From Arctopsyche grandis (taxonomy: Eukaryota > Arthropoda > Insecta > Trichoptera > Hydropsychidae): a stretch of 64,000 nt of DNA. Shown here in pieces: positions 30,901 through 40,801 of the stretch. The stretch is taken from assembly GCF_051622035.1 (NCBI RefSeq), contig NC_135359.1, positions 19,739,501 through 19,803,500 on the forward strand. Direction: 5' to 3'. Within the stretch, counting starts at the first letter, position 1, and the number at the start of each line of letters is the position of its first letter. Under the pieces are notes generated by a model. That model did no database searches and was not told the DNA's origin. It saw only the letters and a program-made list of their open reading frames with translations. Position numbers and translations under genes: made by a program.

Positions 30901-33900
30901 AACAATAGCTCTGAAACCAGATTCATTAAGCGGATCACAAAAATGTAATAAACCTGGCCAACTTCTGAGAATCGAGAGTAACGATAGACGGCTACAAGTA
31001 AATCTCATTTCTCTTTCATCTCTATGAAGTAATAAAAATGTCAAGGTTAATTGAATGCACGACAACATTATCTACACACTTATAAGTCTATAAAACGGAA
31101 TAAATTACCTATTTTTATCCATCCACCCATGCCTATAATGAAAATCGCAATAAGGTGCTGCAAGACAACGCAAGTCAACTTTTGCGGGCATTCTCGTTTT
31201 TGGATCATTCAATAAGTACAACAGCACTCCGCACAGTGATTCCGCAATTTGCGGAGTTTGACAATCCAAAATTGCACGTGTGATTGCAGTTACTCCACCA
31301 GTTTCAATAAACAGTGTAGGATTCAGTACACCTATAACATAACAAATACAAAATAAATTATCAAGACCAAAAACACAACTTTAACGAAAATAATTTTAAA
31401 AAATTTAACCCAATTCGCAAAGTGCAGCTAAATATGCTCTCATCATTCTGTCTTTATCATCAGGTGAAGCGCTGGGAACGGCGACAAGAGCTCGAGCGAT
31501 AGCTGCCTCACAATGACTAGGACCGAGCCGTATCAATCTTCTAACCACTCGTAACGCTTGAATTCGTTCCATTTCATTGCGTAATACAACATCTAAGGAT
31601 CTAAAATAAACGAATCAACATGAATATACATAGTTCTACTAGAAGTAGCCCACATGATAATTCTTTCAATATGTTAATGTTTTCGAACAATTAGTAGTAA
31701 CAATTTAGTAATATTATAGTAAGCAGCTGCAGCTGTATAAATTAAATATATTGTTGCCTATTATTATTTTTGCCTTTATATTCCACGAAAAGATTTATGA
31801 AGTTACATATGACAAAAAGTAAGTAGATTAGTTCCATTACACATGTCTAATTACACCGAGCAATGCAACGCGTTTTTTTTTTACTTACAGGAGCGGATAT
31901 TAATCAATCGTTAATAAGTTTAACCCACTAAATTTGAATATGACAATGATTTTGTTGGTTTCCTCTCGTTTATGAGATGCGATATAAGCGTTTGAAAAAA
32001 TGGGCATTTTTACAGATTTTTGGCTTTTGTAATCTTTTACTCAATCTAGTATTGCAGTACCTAAAGTGAGTATTGGAATCAATATCCAGATGTTTATTCT
32101 TTTGGTTACGATTTTTTATTGCTTTCCACAGGGGCCAGTTTTCTCTACGTTTACAAAGATTGGTTTTCAATCTCAATATTTATTTATTTTTATCTGAACG
32201 TACTAATTCGAGCGGTAAATGATTTTAAATTACATTATGAAATATTCTAAGTGAGTGAGACCAAACCATGCGCCAAAGTAGGACTTTATTCTTCATTTCG
32301 CTTTTGCATCATGAATAGTCATCAAAATTAGCATTTTTTAACTCAATTTAAAATCATTTAAGACTCGAATATTAAAAATGTATATTGAGATTGAAAACCA
32401 TATCCTTATAAATGTAGTAAAATATAAAAAATAATGTTTAAGAAAAAATATTTGACTTTTAAAATTCGCTAGATAATTAATTATGAGTATTTTAAAGCAA
32501 TAAAAAATCACAATCAATAGAATAAGCATCTAACGATTGATTCTAATACTCACTTTTGGCATAGCAATACTAGATTTTGAGTTAAAGACTGTATAGGTAA
32601 AATATCTGTAAAAATTGAGCATATTTTTAAACGCTTATATCTCATAAATGGGAAGAAACCAACAAAAATCATTATCATATTCGAATTCAGTGGGTCGAGC
32701 TTAGTTTATTAGTCTCCGCTCCGGTATTTTTTTTTTGTTGTTCAATGTTATTTGTTACTAATAAAAGGAAACTTACCTAGTGACTAAATAAGGTAGTCGC
32801 AATGAATTGAAAGCGATAATATCGGCTTCCGTCTGTAAGACATATCGTACGGCCCGTAAAGTTCCAGCACGCACGTGAGTCATCTCATGGACCAGGTTAA
32901 TTCTTAAGCTGTTGTACAAAAAGAATAAGCACATATAAAAAAGTGCACTTAAAAGTAAATTCAAATCGTTAAAAGTAGATACATAAATACACGTGGTGAC
33001 GATCAACCATCCTACGATTGTTTTCATAGGAAAATCAGATACACTCTATAACCACTCGTGTAACAATACATACAAATACGATGGCTGACCGTCTGAGCAC
33101 ACTGCAGTGTGAATTCTTACTAACCAACATAACAATTCTTCAGCTGCGAACCCCAATTTTTTTCTCGTTTCATCTTTGGATAGTAGTTTTACTAAAGCAT
33201 TAAGATAGGAAAGTCTTTTATTATCGGAAACTATTGTCTTTGTCATATTTTTTGAATTGGGAGACTCTTCGACGGTCACCGGTGGCTCACTAGGAGTTGA
33301 AATTTCATACACTACACCATACGGAGCGCAAAGCCCCCGTAGAATATCACAGGTGTTTTGTTTGGGGCTTTTACTGTCGTCTAGTTCGTATGTGTCTTCA
33401 TCGCATCCTAAACGGCCTACAACCATAAAACAAAATTAAGTATGAAAAAAACGATACATTTTTGTATATAATCAATTATCAATCCCTCAAATCATCAAGG
33501 ATCAATCCCTGAAAATAGAGCAATATAATGTATTTCTATAGGTAAACAGATTATTCCGCAAAAAGCGAGTTCTCGTTAGTACAATATTTCGCCTGAGCCT
33601 GATTGATGGAGTTTTTGGGAGCTAGATGTTCTGTGATCGAGAATAATCACTGAACCATTTCTATAACAGACATGTCTTCATCAATTTTCTTACACTCTTC
33701 GTTTTTTTTCTTCTATTCATGTCAAAAGGAAAGCAATCCTGAACTTGTACTACATAATAGCAACAACTTATTTGACATTTATTTTGTTTTTACACAGATA
33801 TACATACATGTATAAGGAAGGCCTAACAGGTAGACCCCAATGTGCCTTCCTAGACAATTGATTGCAAATATTGCAGCATTTTTATTACATAAATCGCTGT

Positions 33901-34754
33901 ATTTTGAGGCTGAAGAACACAAAATTAACAATTAATTAATTCATCCATAGGGACATCTATGGATTTAGACTTGTACATAAATTTTTACATATTGTACATA
34001 AATCAAATTCAGATATTTGTGACAACGGGTAGGATGATTTTTGCCAATTTGATGGAGGAACCGTTTCAACACTGAAATCAGACAAATTGGCAAACTCTGA
34101 TAAGAAACGATCGACTTCATAATAGTCACAAATATCCAAATCTGACCAGCAGTATTAAAGATTCCCACGGGATCGAACCCGGTAAGCTCTCGGTGCTAAA
34201 CATAAACGCAATCACCGAGCCATAAGATAACTTTCAAAATGCAAGAAAACTTCATTAATTTCCTCTACATTTAACGAGTCAACTTCTTCTTATTTTATAT
34301 TTTGAATCCATTTATATACGACTTATACATAGATGAATAAGAAAACGGTTCTGAGCGAATTGTACCAAAGTATGAAAGTTGAAGGCTCCCAACACATGAA
34401 CAACACAGAACGATAAACAAATCAACCGGTGGTATACAATGGATAGGTTTTATTGTAGTATGGGTCAAAATGAATCCAACACAATTGACTAGTGAGGTGT
34501 TATTGATAGTGTAATATGGTTTCGTATTAGACAGTTGACAAACGTCAATGTTGTTGTTGTACCATAACCTGCAGTGGACCATGCAAGGCATGTAATGTGA
34601 GGGGGTGGGAGGGCGAAGAGGCAGATGCTTGGAGACGTTCAGGGTGAGGATGAAGGTGTGGGGTGTGGGGTGTGAGGAGTGTGTGTGTGTGTGTGTTACC
34701 TTTATTTCGACGAGGCCTGAGGCTGCGCCTTCCCAGCATCCAGCTGGCGGCCAT
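24963..34754 (-). CDS. rictor: Rictor, TORC2 subunit
   Basis: Rictor is the scaffold subunit of TOR complex 2, which activates AGC kinases such as Akt. I read 22 coding exons: 34754-34700, 33416-33125, 32908-32777, 31600-31410, 31331-31109, 31021-30868, 30784-30680, 30584-30459, 30372-29707, 29553-29380, 29314-29106, 29033-28604, 28524-28355, 28271-28061, 27930-27672, 27592-26965, 26893-26784, 26705-26618, 26526-26401, 26328-26033, 25817-25590, 25414-24963. They total 5,325 nt (1,774 residues; human is about 1,700). Diagnostic segments are EKLGF-like KKLGFAAEELL, LRSWPGLLHF, DLGDKGYLLWVRFAST, IRGTAFYVLGLIG, DLFGYATLRCL and the C-terminal KQKYPEAFQSICLYSE. Exon 1 encodes only MAASWMLGRRSLRPRRNK and was chosen because its phase-1 join gives a sensible N-terminus. 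Exon 12 adds about 55 residues absent from the human protein as I recall it. Introns hold SINEs and a Merlin-derived foldback. Confidence 0.95.
25870..26010 (+). mobile_element. 5'-truncated SINE in a rictor intron
   Basis: It carries only the 3' part of the SINE family: the 10-bp hairpin stem CCAGGAAGGC (25943-25952) and GCCTTCCTGG (25973-25982), then an A-rich tail. It lies opposite to rictor, between coding exons 20 and 21. Confidence 0.75.
31890..32722. mobile_element. Merlin-derived foldback element in rictor intron 3
   Basis: The left arm begins GGAGCGGATATTAATCAATC and the right arm in reverse begins GGAGCGGAGACTAATAAACT. Inverted similarity extends about 200 bases from each end and resumes inward around GGTTTTCAATCTCAATAT, so nearly the whole element is palindromic. 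The outer arm and the inner segment both match the transposase-bearing copy at 38628-39596, here with the coding part missing. No target duplication was recognised. Confidence 0.7.
33546..33665 (-). repeat. GGTTCRGTGATTA-family repeat
   Basis: In reverse it reads GGTTCAGTGATTATTCTC, then ACAGAACATCTAGC and TACTAACGAGAACTCGC. Related sequences are at 36512-36720, 50579-50690 and 51962-52090. It lies in rictor intron 1. Confidence 0.55.
33811..34228 (-). mobile_element. tRNA-derived SINE, near full length
   Basis: In reverse: tRNA-like head (ATGGCTCGGTGATTGCG, then GGGTTCGATCCC), CTGCTGGTCAGATTTGG, the core TATCAGAGTTTGCCAATTTG and GTTGAAACGGTTCCTCC, and a 3' hairpin with an 8-bp stem (33815-33822 with 33844-33851). 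It sits in rictor intron 1 in the same orientation as the gene. Confidence 0.8.
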
Positions 34755-35040
34755 GTCTCCTGTCTCCCGTCTCCCGTCTGGTCGGAAGCGGAAGTGGAGG
34801 CGGAAACGCAGGGAAGACGCGAGTGGAGAGTGTGAGGGGTGAGGGGTGAGGTGGTGTGAGGTGGATCCTCGTGACGAGGAGAGCCGCACGCCGCGAAGGT
34901 TAGGCCGCCGCGACTGCGCTCTCGGGCTCCGACTCCGACTCCTACTCCAACCCCGACTCCGACTCCAACTCTACTACCCCCACTCCACACCCACTCTCCT
35001 AATGCCTGCCGTTCACACACGGACGCGCTAATCATAACCC
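34605..35040 (-). promoter_or_regulatory. GC-rich rictor 5' end with simple repeats
   Basis: This is the only GC-rich island in the locus. It spans rictor exon 1 and its probable 5' untranslated region and promoter. A run of about nine GT units (34678-34697) lies directly after the exon 1 donor, so the intron starts GTAACACACAC. CTCCGA/CTCCAA hexamers repeat at about 34926-34975. No TATA box was recognised; the transcription start is not fixed. Confidence 0.5.
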
Positions 35041-35106
35041 CATACACGCTCCAGCTCCGCACTGCATTCTCCACAATCCAGAGCAATCCACTAGTATTTA
35101 TTTGTT

Positions 35107-35220
35107 ACTAGTGTTGTGCCCGTTGAAATTTCAACGGGTGGTTTCGCAAACATGAAGTTACAATACGTATAGTAATAATTAATAGGAATTGGCACTTAAA
35201 CAAAAATTGGGAATTGGAAC
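35107..35220 (-). mobile_element. Helitron-type 3' terminus with palindromic hairpin
   Basis: On the minus strand a perfect 20-base palindrome CCCGTTGAAATTTCAACGGG (35119-35138) is followed after 7 bases by CTAGT (35111-35107). A GC hairpin just ahead of a terminal CTRR is the Helitron 3' signature. The end is unrelated in sequence to copies A-C. The upstream extent of the element is unknown. Confidence 0.5.
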
Positions 35221-36250
35221 TGTAAGGCAGGGAAGGTATGTTGACCGTATCCCGACCCAACGAAACACATTGTAGGCATATAGTACAACTGAAATGATCT
35301 CATCAGGTCACTGCGACACATATCCAGGAAAGTCATTAACGCATGGCACACGCTCGCCTCGTCAAAAGGTCGACACGTGTTTCTATACACGTATCTGGGA
35401 AACAAAGGAAGAACACACTGAACCCATAAAAACTACGAACTACGTCCAGGCGTATGAACCCATAAAACCACGCTCGCAGCATAACTAGGGCAGCGCGAGT
35501 ACCAAGAACAAAAGATGTGCACACGACACACTTCAACCCAAAACGTTTATAAAGCAACGCAGCAACCTCCACCGGCAGAGTGAGCCTCTAGAGTTCAACT
35601 AGATCACATCTCCGAAGAAACCTCTTCGTACATACAATTACCATTGTACCAATTGAACGCAAATAAACGATCCTCTTTCAAACTACACAACACGTGTTTC
35701 GTTAGACCGGGATACGGTCAACATACCTTCCCTGTCTTACAACATGTTGTGTAGTTTGTAAGAGGATCGTTTATTTTTGTTCAATTGTTACAATGGTTAT
35801 TGTATGTACGAAGAGGTTGAGCTTCGGAGAAGTGGGCTGGTTGAACTCCAGAGGTTCACTCTGGTGTTGGGAGCTGGTGCGTCGCTTTATATACGTTCTG
35901 GCTTGAAGCATGCCGTGTGCAGATGCGTTGTCTTCGTTTCCAGGACACGTGTGTTGGATAAACGTGTTGACCTGTTTTCGAGGCACGTGTCTTCGGTACG
36001 CGTGTGGTTTATAGCTATGGGGTCAGCGCTAGGACGTCGTTCATTTAAGAATGCAGTTGCCTGATGACATCGCTGTTGGGTTTCGTTCGTTGATGAACTC
36101 TTTCTTCTGGAATGGTTGAAGTGGACGTTGCCCCTGAGTTATGCATGTTTGTACAGGATCGATGATGAGATCACTGGTTTTGATTCGTAATAGCACAAGT
36201 TGTGCTATATTCTTACAGAACTGAAACATGGATCGGTATCCGGAACTCAA
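35220..36250. mobile_element. Fossil inverted pair of LTR-like sequences
   Basis: The part up to about 35695 and the part from about 35746 are inverted, diverged copies of one sequence. Each copy has a TATAAAG box, an AATAAACGATCCTC polyadenylation-like block and an ACTACACAACA end. A segment of about 46 bases containing GGAAGGTATGTTGACCGTAT also recurs in inverted form at 35221-35266 and 35697-35742. Read as an old, broken, rearranged LTR-related element; the family is unknown and no internal coding was seen. Confidence 0.45.
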
Positions 36251-36511
36251 AATGCAGTCCGTATCCGAAACAAAATTTGACGCGGGTCGTTTGAGAGTGA
36301 GAAATAGGTTTAAGGTCAGTGCTTGCGGTTAGCTCTGATCGTATCGGTAACGGGGTGAGGGGTAGTTTCTTTTGGCCGGTCGTTTATGTACTTATGTATT
36401 TTATTTTATCGTTTCGCTTCTTAAAATATCGCAATATTTTCGGGTCTACCTTAAAATGTTGAAAATTAAAATTATTGTATAATTTTTACAAGGTTTTTAT
36501 TATCAAATTTT

Positions 36512-36720
36512 GGTTCGGTGATTACTGGTCACAAATTACTCGTCACAAAGTCACTAAAATCTCTATAACGGAACATCTGGCAGCCGAAAAGTCCATCATA
36601 CTAACGATAACTATCATAGTAACGAGAACTTGAGTGCCAAATATTGTGTATTCGCAATTTTCGTTGCAAAAATTGTCTTTGTGACCACCCCAATGTGACG
36701 AATAGTCCAATTACCCAAAT
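36512..36720 (+). repeat. GGTTCGGTGATTA-family repeat upstream of ZMAT2
   Basis: It starts GGTTCGGTGATTACTGGTCA, contains TCACTAAAATCTC and GGAACATCTGGCAG, and ends with GTGACCACCCCAATGTGACG, which is roughly inverted to the start. It lies about 180 bases before the ZMAT2 start codon. It shares blocks with 33546, 50579 and 51962. Confidence 0.6.
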
Positions 36721-36898
36721 TTTAGTGGTTAAATCAAACGTTCTACTGAAGTAAATGCAAGCATACATTTTTCGAATTATAGAGGTTTTGCATTTTTAGT
36801 GTTGCCACATTGTTACTATAGTTGACGTTCTGTCAGTGAGGTGGATGCGCTTCATAGTTGGCGTTGATATTTGGTAGTTGTATTGATCAATCGCCAAG

Positions 36899-37656
36899 AT
36901 GACCGGAAGACCAGAAGATCATCGTCGTAAGTGGGATCGCGATGAGTTTGAGCGACTGGCAGCTGATAGGCTTCGTGAGGAACTCGAACTCGAAGAGAAC
37001 AAATCCAAAAAAGGTAAGCACACTCCTACTCTGTTTACTTTTCCACTTTTGTTAACATGTTTTTAATTATTTGCTCGCCTTTTTTACAGGACCTCCCGTG
37101 AAAAGAGAGCTTTTAAAGCAGCGAGATTATAAGGTAGATCTTGACTCCCGACTAGGAAAAAGTGTCGTTATCAATAAAAATACACCAACTTCACATTCCG
37201 GAGGATATTATTGTAATGTTTGTGACTGTGTTGTTAAAGACTCTATCAATTTCTTAGATCATATCAATGGTAAAAAACATCAACGCAATCTTGGTATGTC
37301 AATGAAAGTTGAGCGCAGCAGCCTTGATCAGGTGTGTATTCAAATAATGTGACTTATATTTTGAAAATTTAAACTTATGACTATTTTAACTTTTATATTT
37401 ATTTCAGGTGAAAGCTCGTTTTCAATCGAATAAAAAAAAGCTAGAAGAAAAGCAAAAAGATTATGAGTTAGAAGGTAGATTACAGGAAGCTGCTGAAGAA
37501 GAACAGAGATTAAAGGAACACCGTCGAGAGAGGCGAAAAGACAGAAAACGAAAATTGCAAGAAGATGACCTCGATGACGATGTTTCTAGTGGGAAAACCA
37601 ATCCAGATATCGCTCAAATTATGGGATTCTCTGGATTCGGGGGTTCAAAAAAATAG
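36899..37656 (+). CDS. ZMAT2: ZMAT2 / Snu23, spliceosomal matrin-type zinc-finger protein
   Basis: ZMAT2 (yeast Snu23) is a component of the U4/U6.U5 tri-snRNP and B complex that acts before spliceosome activation. Three exons, 36899-37013, 37090-37331 and 37408-37656, give 201 residues (human 199). The protein opens [20 protein letters not shown], an RES-like acidic/basic start. Then comes one matrin-type C2H2 finger, [19 protein letters not shown] with [11 protein letters not shown] (about residues 78-105), a basic glutamate-rich helix ([17 protein letters not shown]), and the conserved C-terminal [15 protein letters not shown]. Introns are 76 bases each and use GT-AG. The frame joins are phase 1 and phase 0. 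It is transcribed away from rictor, about 2.1 kb from the rictor start. Confidence 0.95.
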
Positions 37657-38627
37657 TGTTTTCTTGTTTATTTATGTTCTACTCGGTGGAGTGATTATCG
37701 TTATTTGATAAGCATCATTTTTGATGTTTTGTGATGGATAAATAATTCAGATAGTTACAGCGTAATAACAAACTTATAATAGTGAAGTTTAATGGCGATA
37801 TGTATATTATATATTTCTAAATATTCTTTCTTGAATATTTACATAAAATTTCGATGTCAATTTGTTAATATTTTTACGAGTCCAATAAAAATAATTATCT
37901 GTAAATGTTTTTTTTTATTGTATTATTGTGAAAAAAATTTAAATTGGAAAATCCTATCAAATTAAATTTATTTCTGTTGTTGTGAATCCCTTATTGTTGA
38001 TCTCTAAATTGGTTCAAATGATGGAATTGATTTTTTTTTCATTTTTGGCAGAAAACGTAATCCCATGAACAGTGAACAGTTTATCAATGGGTTTTCACAA
38101 TGACACATCTGAATGTGTCAAAAGGTATTGAATGTGCTGCGTTCAGCCATCCGTAAAAATTACCTTTTCATTGTGGTACATTTTGAAGGTCATGACTAAA
38201 CATCACTTCACAATAGCGGCATTTGAATATCTAGTCATGGTATTTATCTGAATATTTTGTAATTATCTACATATATATACTCATGATTGCAAATCTTTTG
38301 CAAATAAACACCCATATTACAAAACTTCTCAACTACATATATTCAAAATTGATTAAAACGCGTTGGATGGAATTTAGAGACTAAGAAGTACTTCATCAAG
38401 TGTAATGATGTTTGCTAGTGAATATAAAAGTTTTATGAAAATAAATAATTATTTGATAAATATCTAATAGCACAAACTTTTATAAGAGCTCGTGCAATTA
38501 TGAAGAAAAACAAATACGGGCAGTGTAATATAAATTCTTGTTTATCATATTGCTTTATTAAAAATATTTTTAAGCTCGATGATGAGGTCTACCCAATCAG
38601 ACAAAAACTGAGCAAAAAAAAACTAAT
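37657..38627. other. ZMAT2 3' region and intergenic sequence
   Basis: An AATAAA-like site (CCAATAAAAATAATT, about 37882) probably ends ZMAT2. No further gene is supported before the Merlin remnant. Confidence 0.4.
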
Positions 38628-39596
38628 GGAGCGGAGACTAATCAATCTTTACTAAGTTTGACTCACTAAATTCGAATATGACAATGATTTTTGTCGGCTT
38701 GCTCTCGTTTAAGAGATATGAGCGTTTAAAAAATGGCCAATTTTTACATATTTTTGGCTTTTGCAATCTTTTATTCAAACTCTAGTATTGCTGTGACAAA
38801 AGTGAGTATTGGAATCAATAATCAGATGTTTTTTGGTGTCGTTTAAGCGTGCTGTCTACCTGCTTGCAATCTACCATGATTTGGCGTGCGGTCTACATTA
38901 CATTGACCCGGTTACAGGAGTACATACTCAGGGTATTGAAAGATCGTGGTTAGATGCTAAGATCAAGATAATGAAAAAGATGAGGGGTATTAGACCAGAA
39001 ATGCTGCAATCACATTTAGATGAATACTGTTGGCGCTTCAAGAACAAGGATGTTCCAGACCTTTTCGTCAAATTTCTTAAAGACATTGCTACTGTTTACC
39101 GATAATAAAATAAGATGACTATATCAAATAATATGAAGATGACGATTTTTTTTATTTTATTACTTTTTACACTAATATAACATAATAATTAAAAAACTGT
39201 TTTTATTTCAAACGTTCCTGTTTTTTTTCATTGTCCTTAATGACATTACTGCTTTTAATTATTAAACAACAATTGATGTTTGTAATAAAAAATAATAAAG
39301 TATTAACCCTGTATTTATATCTTCAAAAATGAGTAGGTAGACGGCATGCTAAACCGGCACTTGTTTTTTTATATTGATGGTGAATTTTTATTGCTTTGAA
39401 ATACTTATAATTTATTATCTTAATTTAAATTTTAAGTCAAAAATATACTTTTGTTTTTACACATTTTTTTCGTAATATTATACTATGAGCTAATTTTGCT
39501 AATTTTTCACTTAACCACGTTTATAAGGATTGGTTTTTTTTTAATGTCAATATCTTTTATTTTATCGAAAAGTACTAATTCAAGCGGTAAATGATT
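38628..39596 (+). mobile_element. Merlin-type DNA transposon remnant with transposase C-terminus
   Basis: The left end GGAGCGGAGACTAATCAATC matches the foldback in rictor. About 38855-39105 encodes the C-terminal end of an ISXO2/IS1016-like transposase: YIDPVTGVHTQGIERSWLDA, then a SHLDEYCWRFKNKD block, ending in a stop. D-P-x-T-G-x-H-T...I-E is the Merlin/IS1016 block that holds the last catalytic glutamate. The rest of the catalytic domain is absent. The right part (39515-39596, ending AAGCGGTAAATGATT) corresponds to the inner segment of the foldback, so only one half of the terminal repeats is preserved. Confidence 0.75.
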
Positions 39597-39760
39597 AATC
39601 GACACGATCGACTTAAGAGTCACAAATGTCCGAGTCTGACCAGCAGCACTACAGAAATACTTTCAAATTAGTTATTTTCGATCAAGGTCAAACCAGGGCT
39701 TGAACCCAGAAGCCTCTTGGTGCTTAATATTAACGCAACCACCAAGCTATGAATTTAGCC
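39597..39760 (-). mobile_element. tRNA-derived SINE, 5' part
   Basis: In reverse: CATAGCTTGGTGGTTGCG (A box), CTGGGTTCAAGCCCTGG (B box), then the CTGCTGGTCAGACTCGG linker and TAAGTCGATCG. It abuts the end of the Merlin remnant, where its core and 3' end are lost. Confidence 0.7.
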
Positions 39761-40092
39761 TGATTAGAACATAACTACTTATTTTCATTGTCAAAGGTGA
39801 CCCAACATTGATTGGGTAGTTAGGTGGTGTGATCGTTTTAAAATAGTTATGTACACCAAAATTAATATATGTACTTTACCTTCTATATACATATATTATA
39901 AATACGTATTTTAAACAAAAATATTACATTTTCATCTGGTTATTCCTATTACTGCATCCTATATGAGGACTTTCAAACTTTGAACCAACATACATACTTA
40001 CATACATGTACATATTAATGTCTACTTCATAAAAAAAAAATTCAATTATTTATAGGCTTTTGGAAAACGCTGACATGTTCCATTGTCAGGTT

Positions 40093-40130
40093 TATATAAA
40101 TAGTGATTTCAATGTCAAAACTCTTTCAGT
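40093..40130 (+). promoter_or_regulatory. TATA box and initiator of the secreted-protein gene
   Basis: TATATAAATAG at 40093 is followed about 33 bases later by an insect-type initiator TCAGT (A at 40128). The start codon is 14 bases further. This strong focused arrangement is typical of highly or sharply regulated insect genes. Confidence 0.6.
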
Positions 40131-40141
40131 CGTTTAAAAAT

Positions 40142-40651
40142 ATGGAGCACGCTAGGAGGTGGCTGTGGACAATGTTGGTTATTTTATGTTATCTTTCGAT
40201 ATCATATGTGAGTACTTATTAAATTTATTTTTTACTTACAATATATACACTTAAATAATATACAAATTCATATATATTTATATATGCATGTATAATATGT
40301 ACATATTATAGGGATCCCATTTGAAAATATCCAAAAGAGAAACTCCAAAAGTCCAAGAAATCGGTATGGAATATTGTATTCAAATACATCAAATGAAGTA
40401 TGAAAACAAATAAGTTAATTATTTTAGGAACTAATGTGAATCCTGCTGATCCATACAAAAACCGCGAGTCGATGCAACTTTTTACACGTCTGATAAGAAA
40501 TAATCGTCAAACGGAGTTAATGGATCTTGAAGCGACGAAAACTTCATCTTATGATGAAATACCAGATGAGGAAGAGGAGAGCTTCTGGGGTAAAGTGGCT
40601 AGAGTATGTCTGAATTTGTTGAAAAAATTTTTAAGTTGGATGAATAATTAA
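40142..40651 (+). CDS. Small secreted protein with acidic segment and cationic amphipathic C-terminus
   Basis: Three exons, 40142-40207, 40312-40363 and 40428-40651, give 113 residues; GT-AG introns, frame intact, stop TAA. The product begins with a clear signal peptide (RRWLWTMLVILCYLSISYGS, about residues 5-24). A middle part has a basic KISKRET site and NPADPYKNRE. A strongly acidic stretch (YDEIPDEEEE, about 80-90) comes just before a 22-residue tail, FWGKVARVCLNLLKKFLSWM plus NN. The tail has four positive charges spaced so that one face of a helix would be hydrophobic. An acidic piece before a cationic helix is how many insect antimicrobial and related peptide precursors are built, but I do not recognise the family. 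The stop lies 150 bases from the convergent SNAPC2-like stop. Confidence 0.7.
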
Positions 40652-40801
40652 TTCTTCACACAAATAAATCTATAATAATAAAATAATTCCACATACGTAT
40701 GTTTAATAATTATTTATTGTCTAAAATATATCAGTCATGTAATGAGAAAATATATGTAAATAAAATACTTTCTTCCGTGTGCTAACGTTCCTTCAATGTT
40801 T

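Noticed and set aside
34295-35086. 263-codon minus-strand frame around rictor exon 1
   Set aside because: It is open because of GC-rich simple repeats; the real exon 1 is in another frame with a proper phase-1 join to exon 2.
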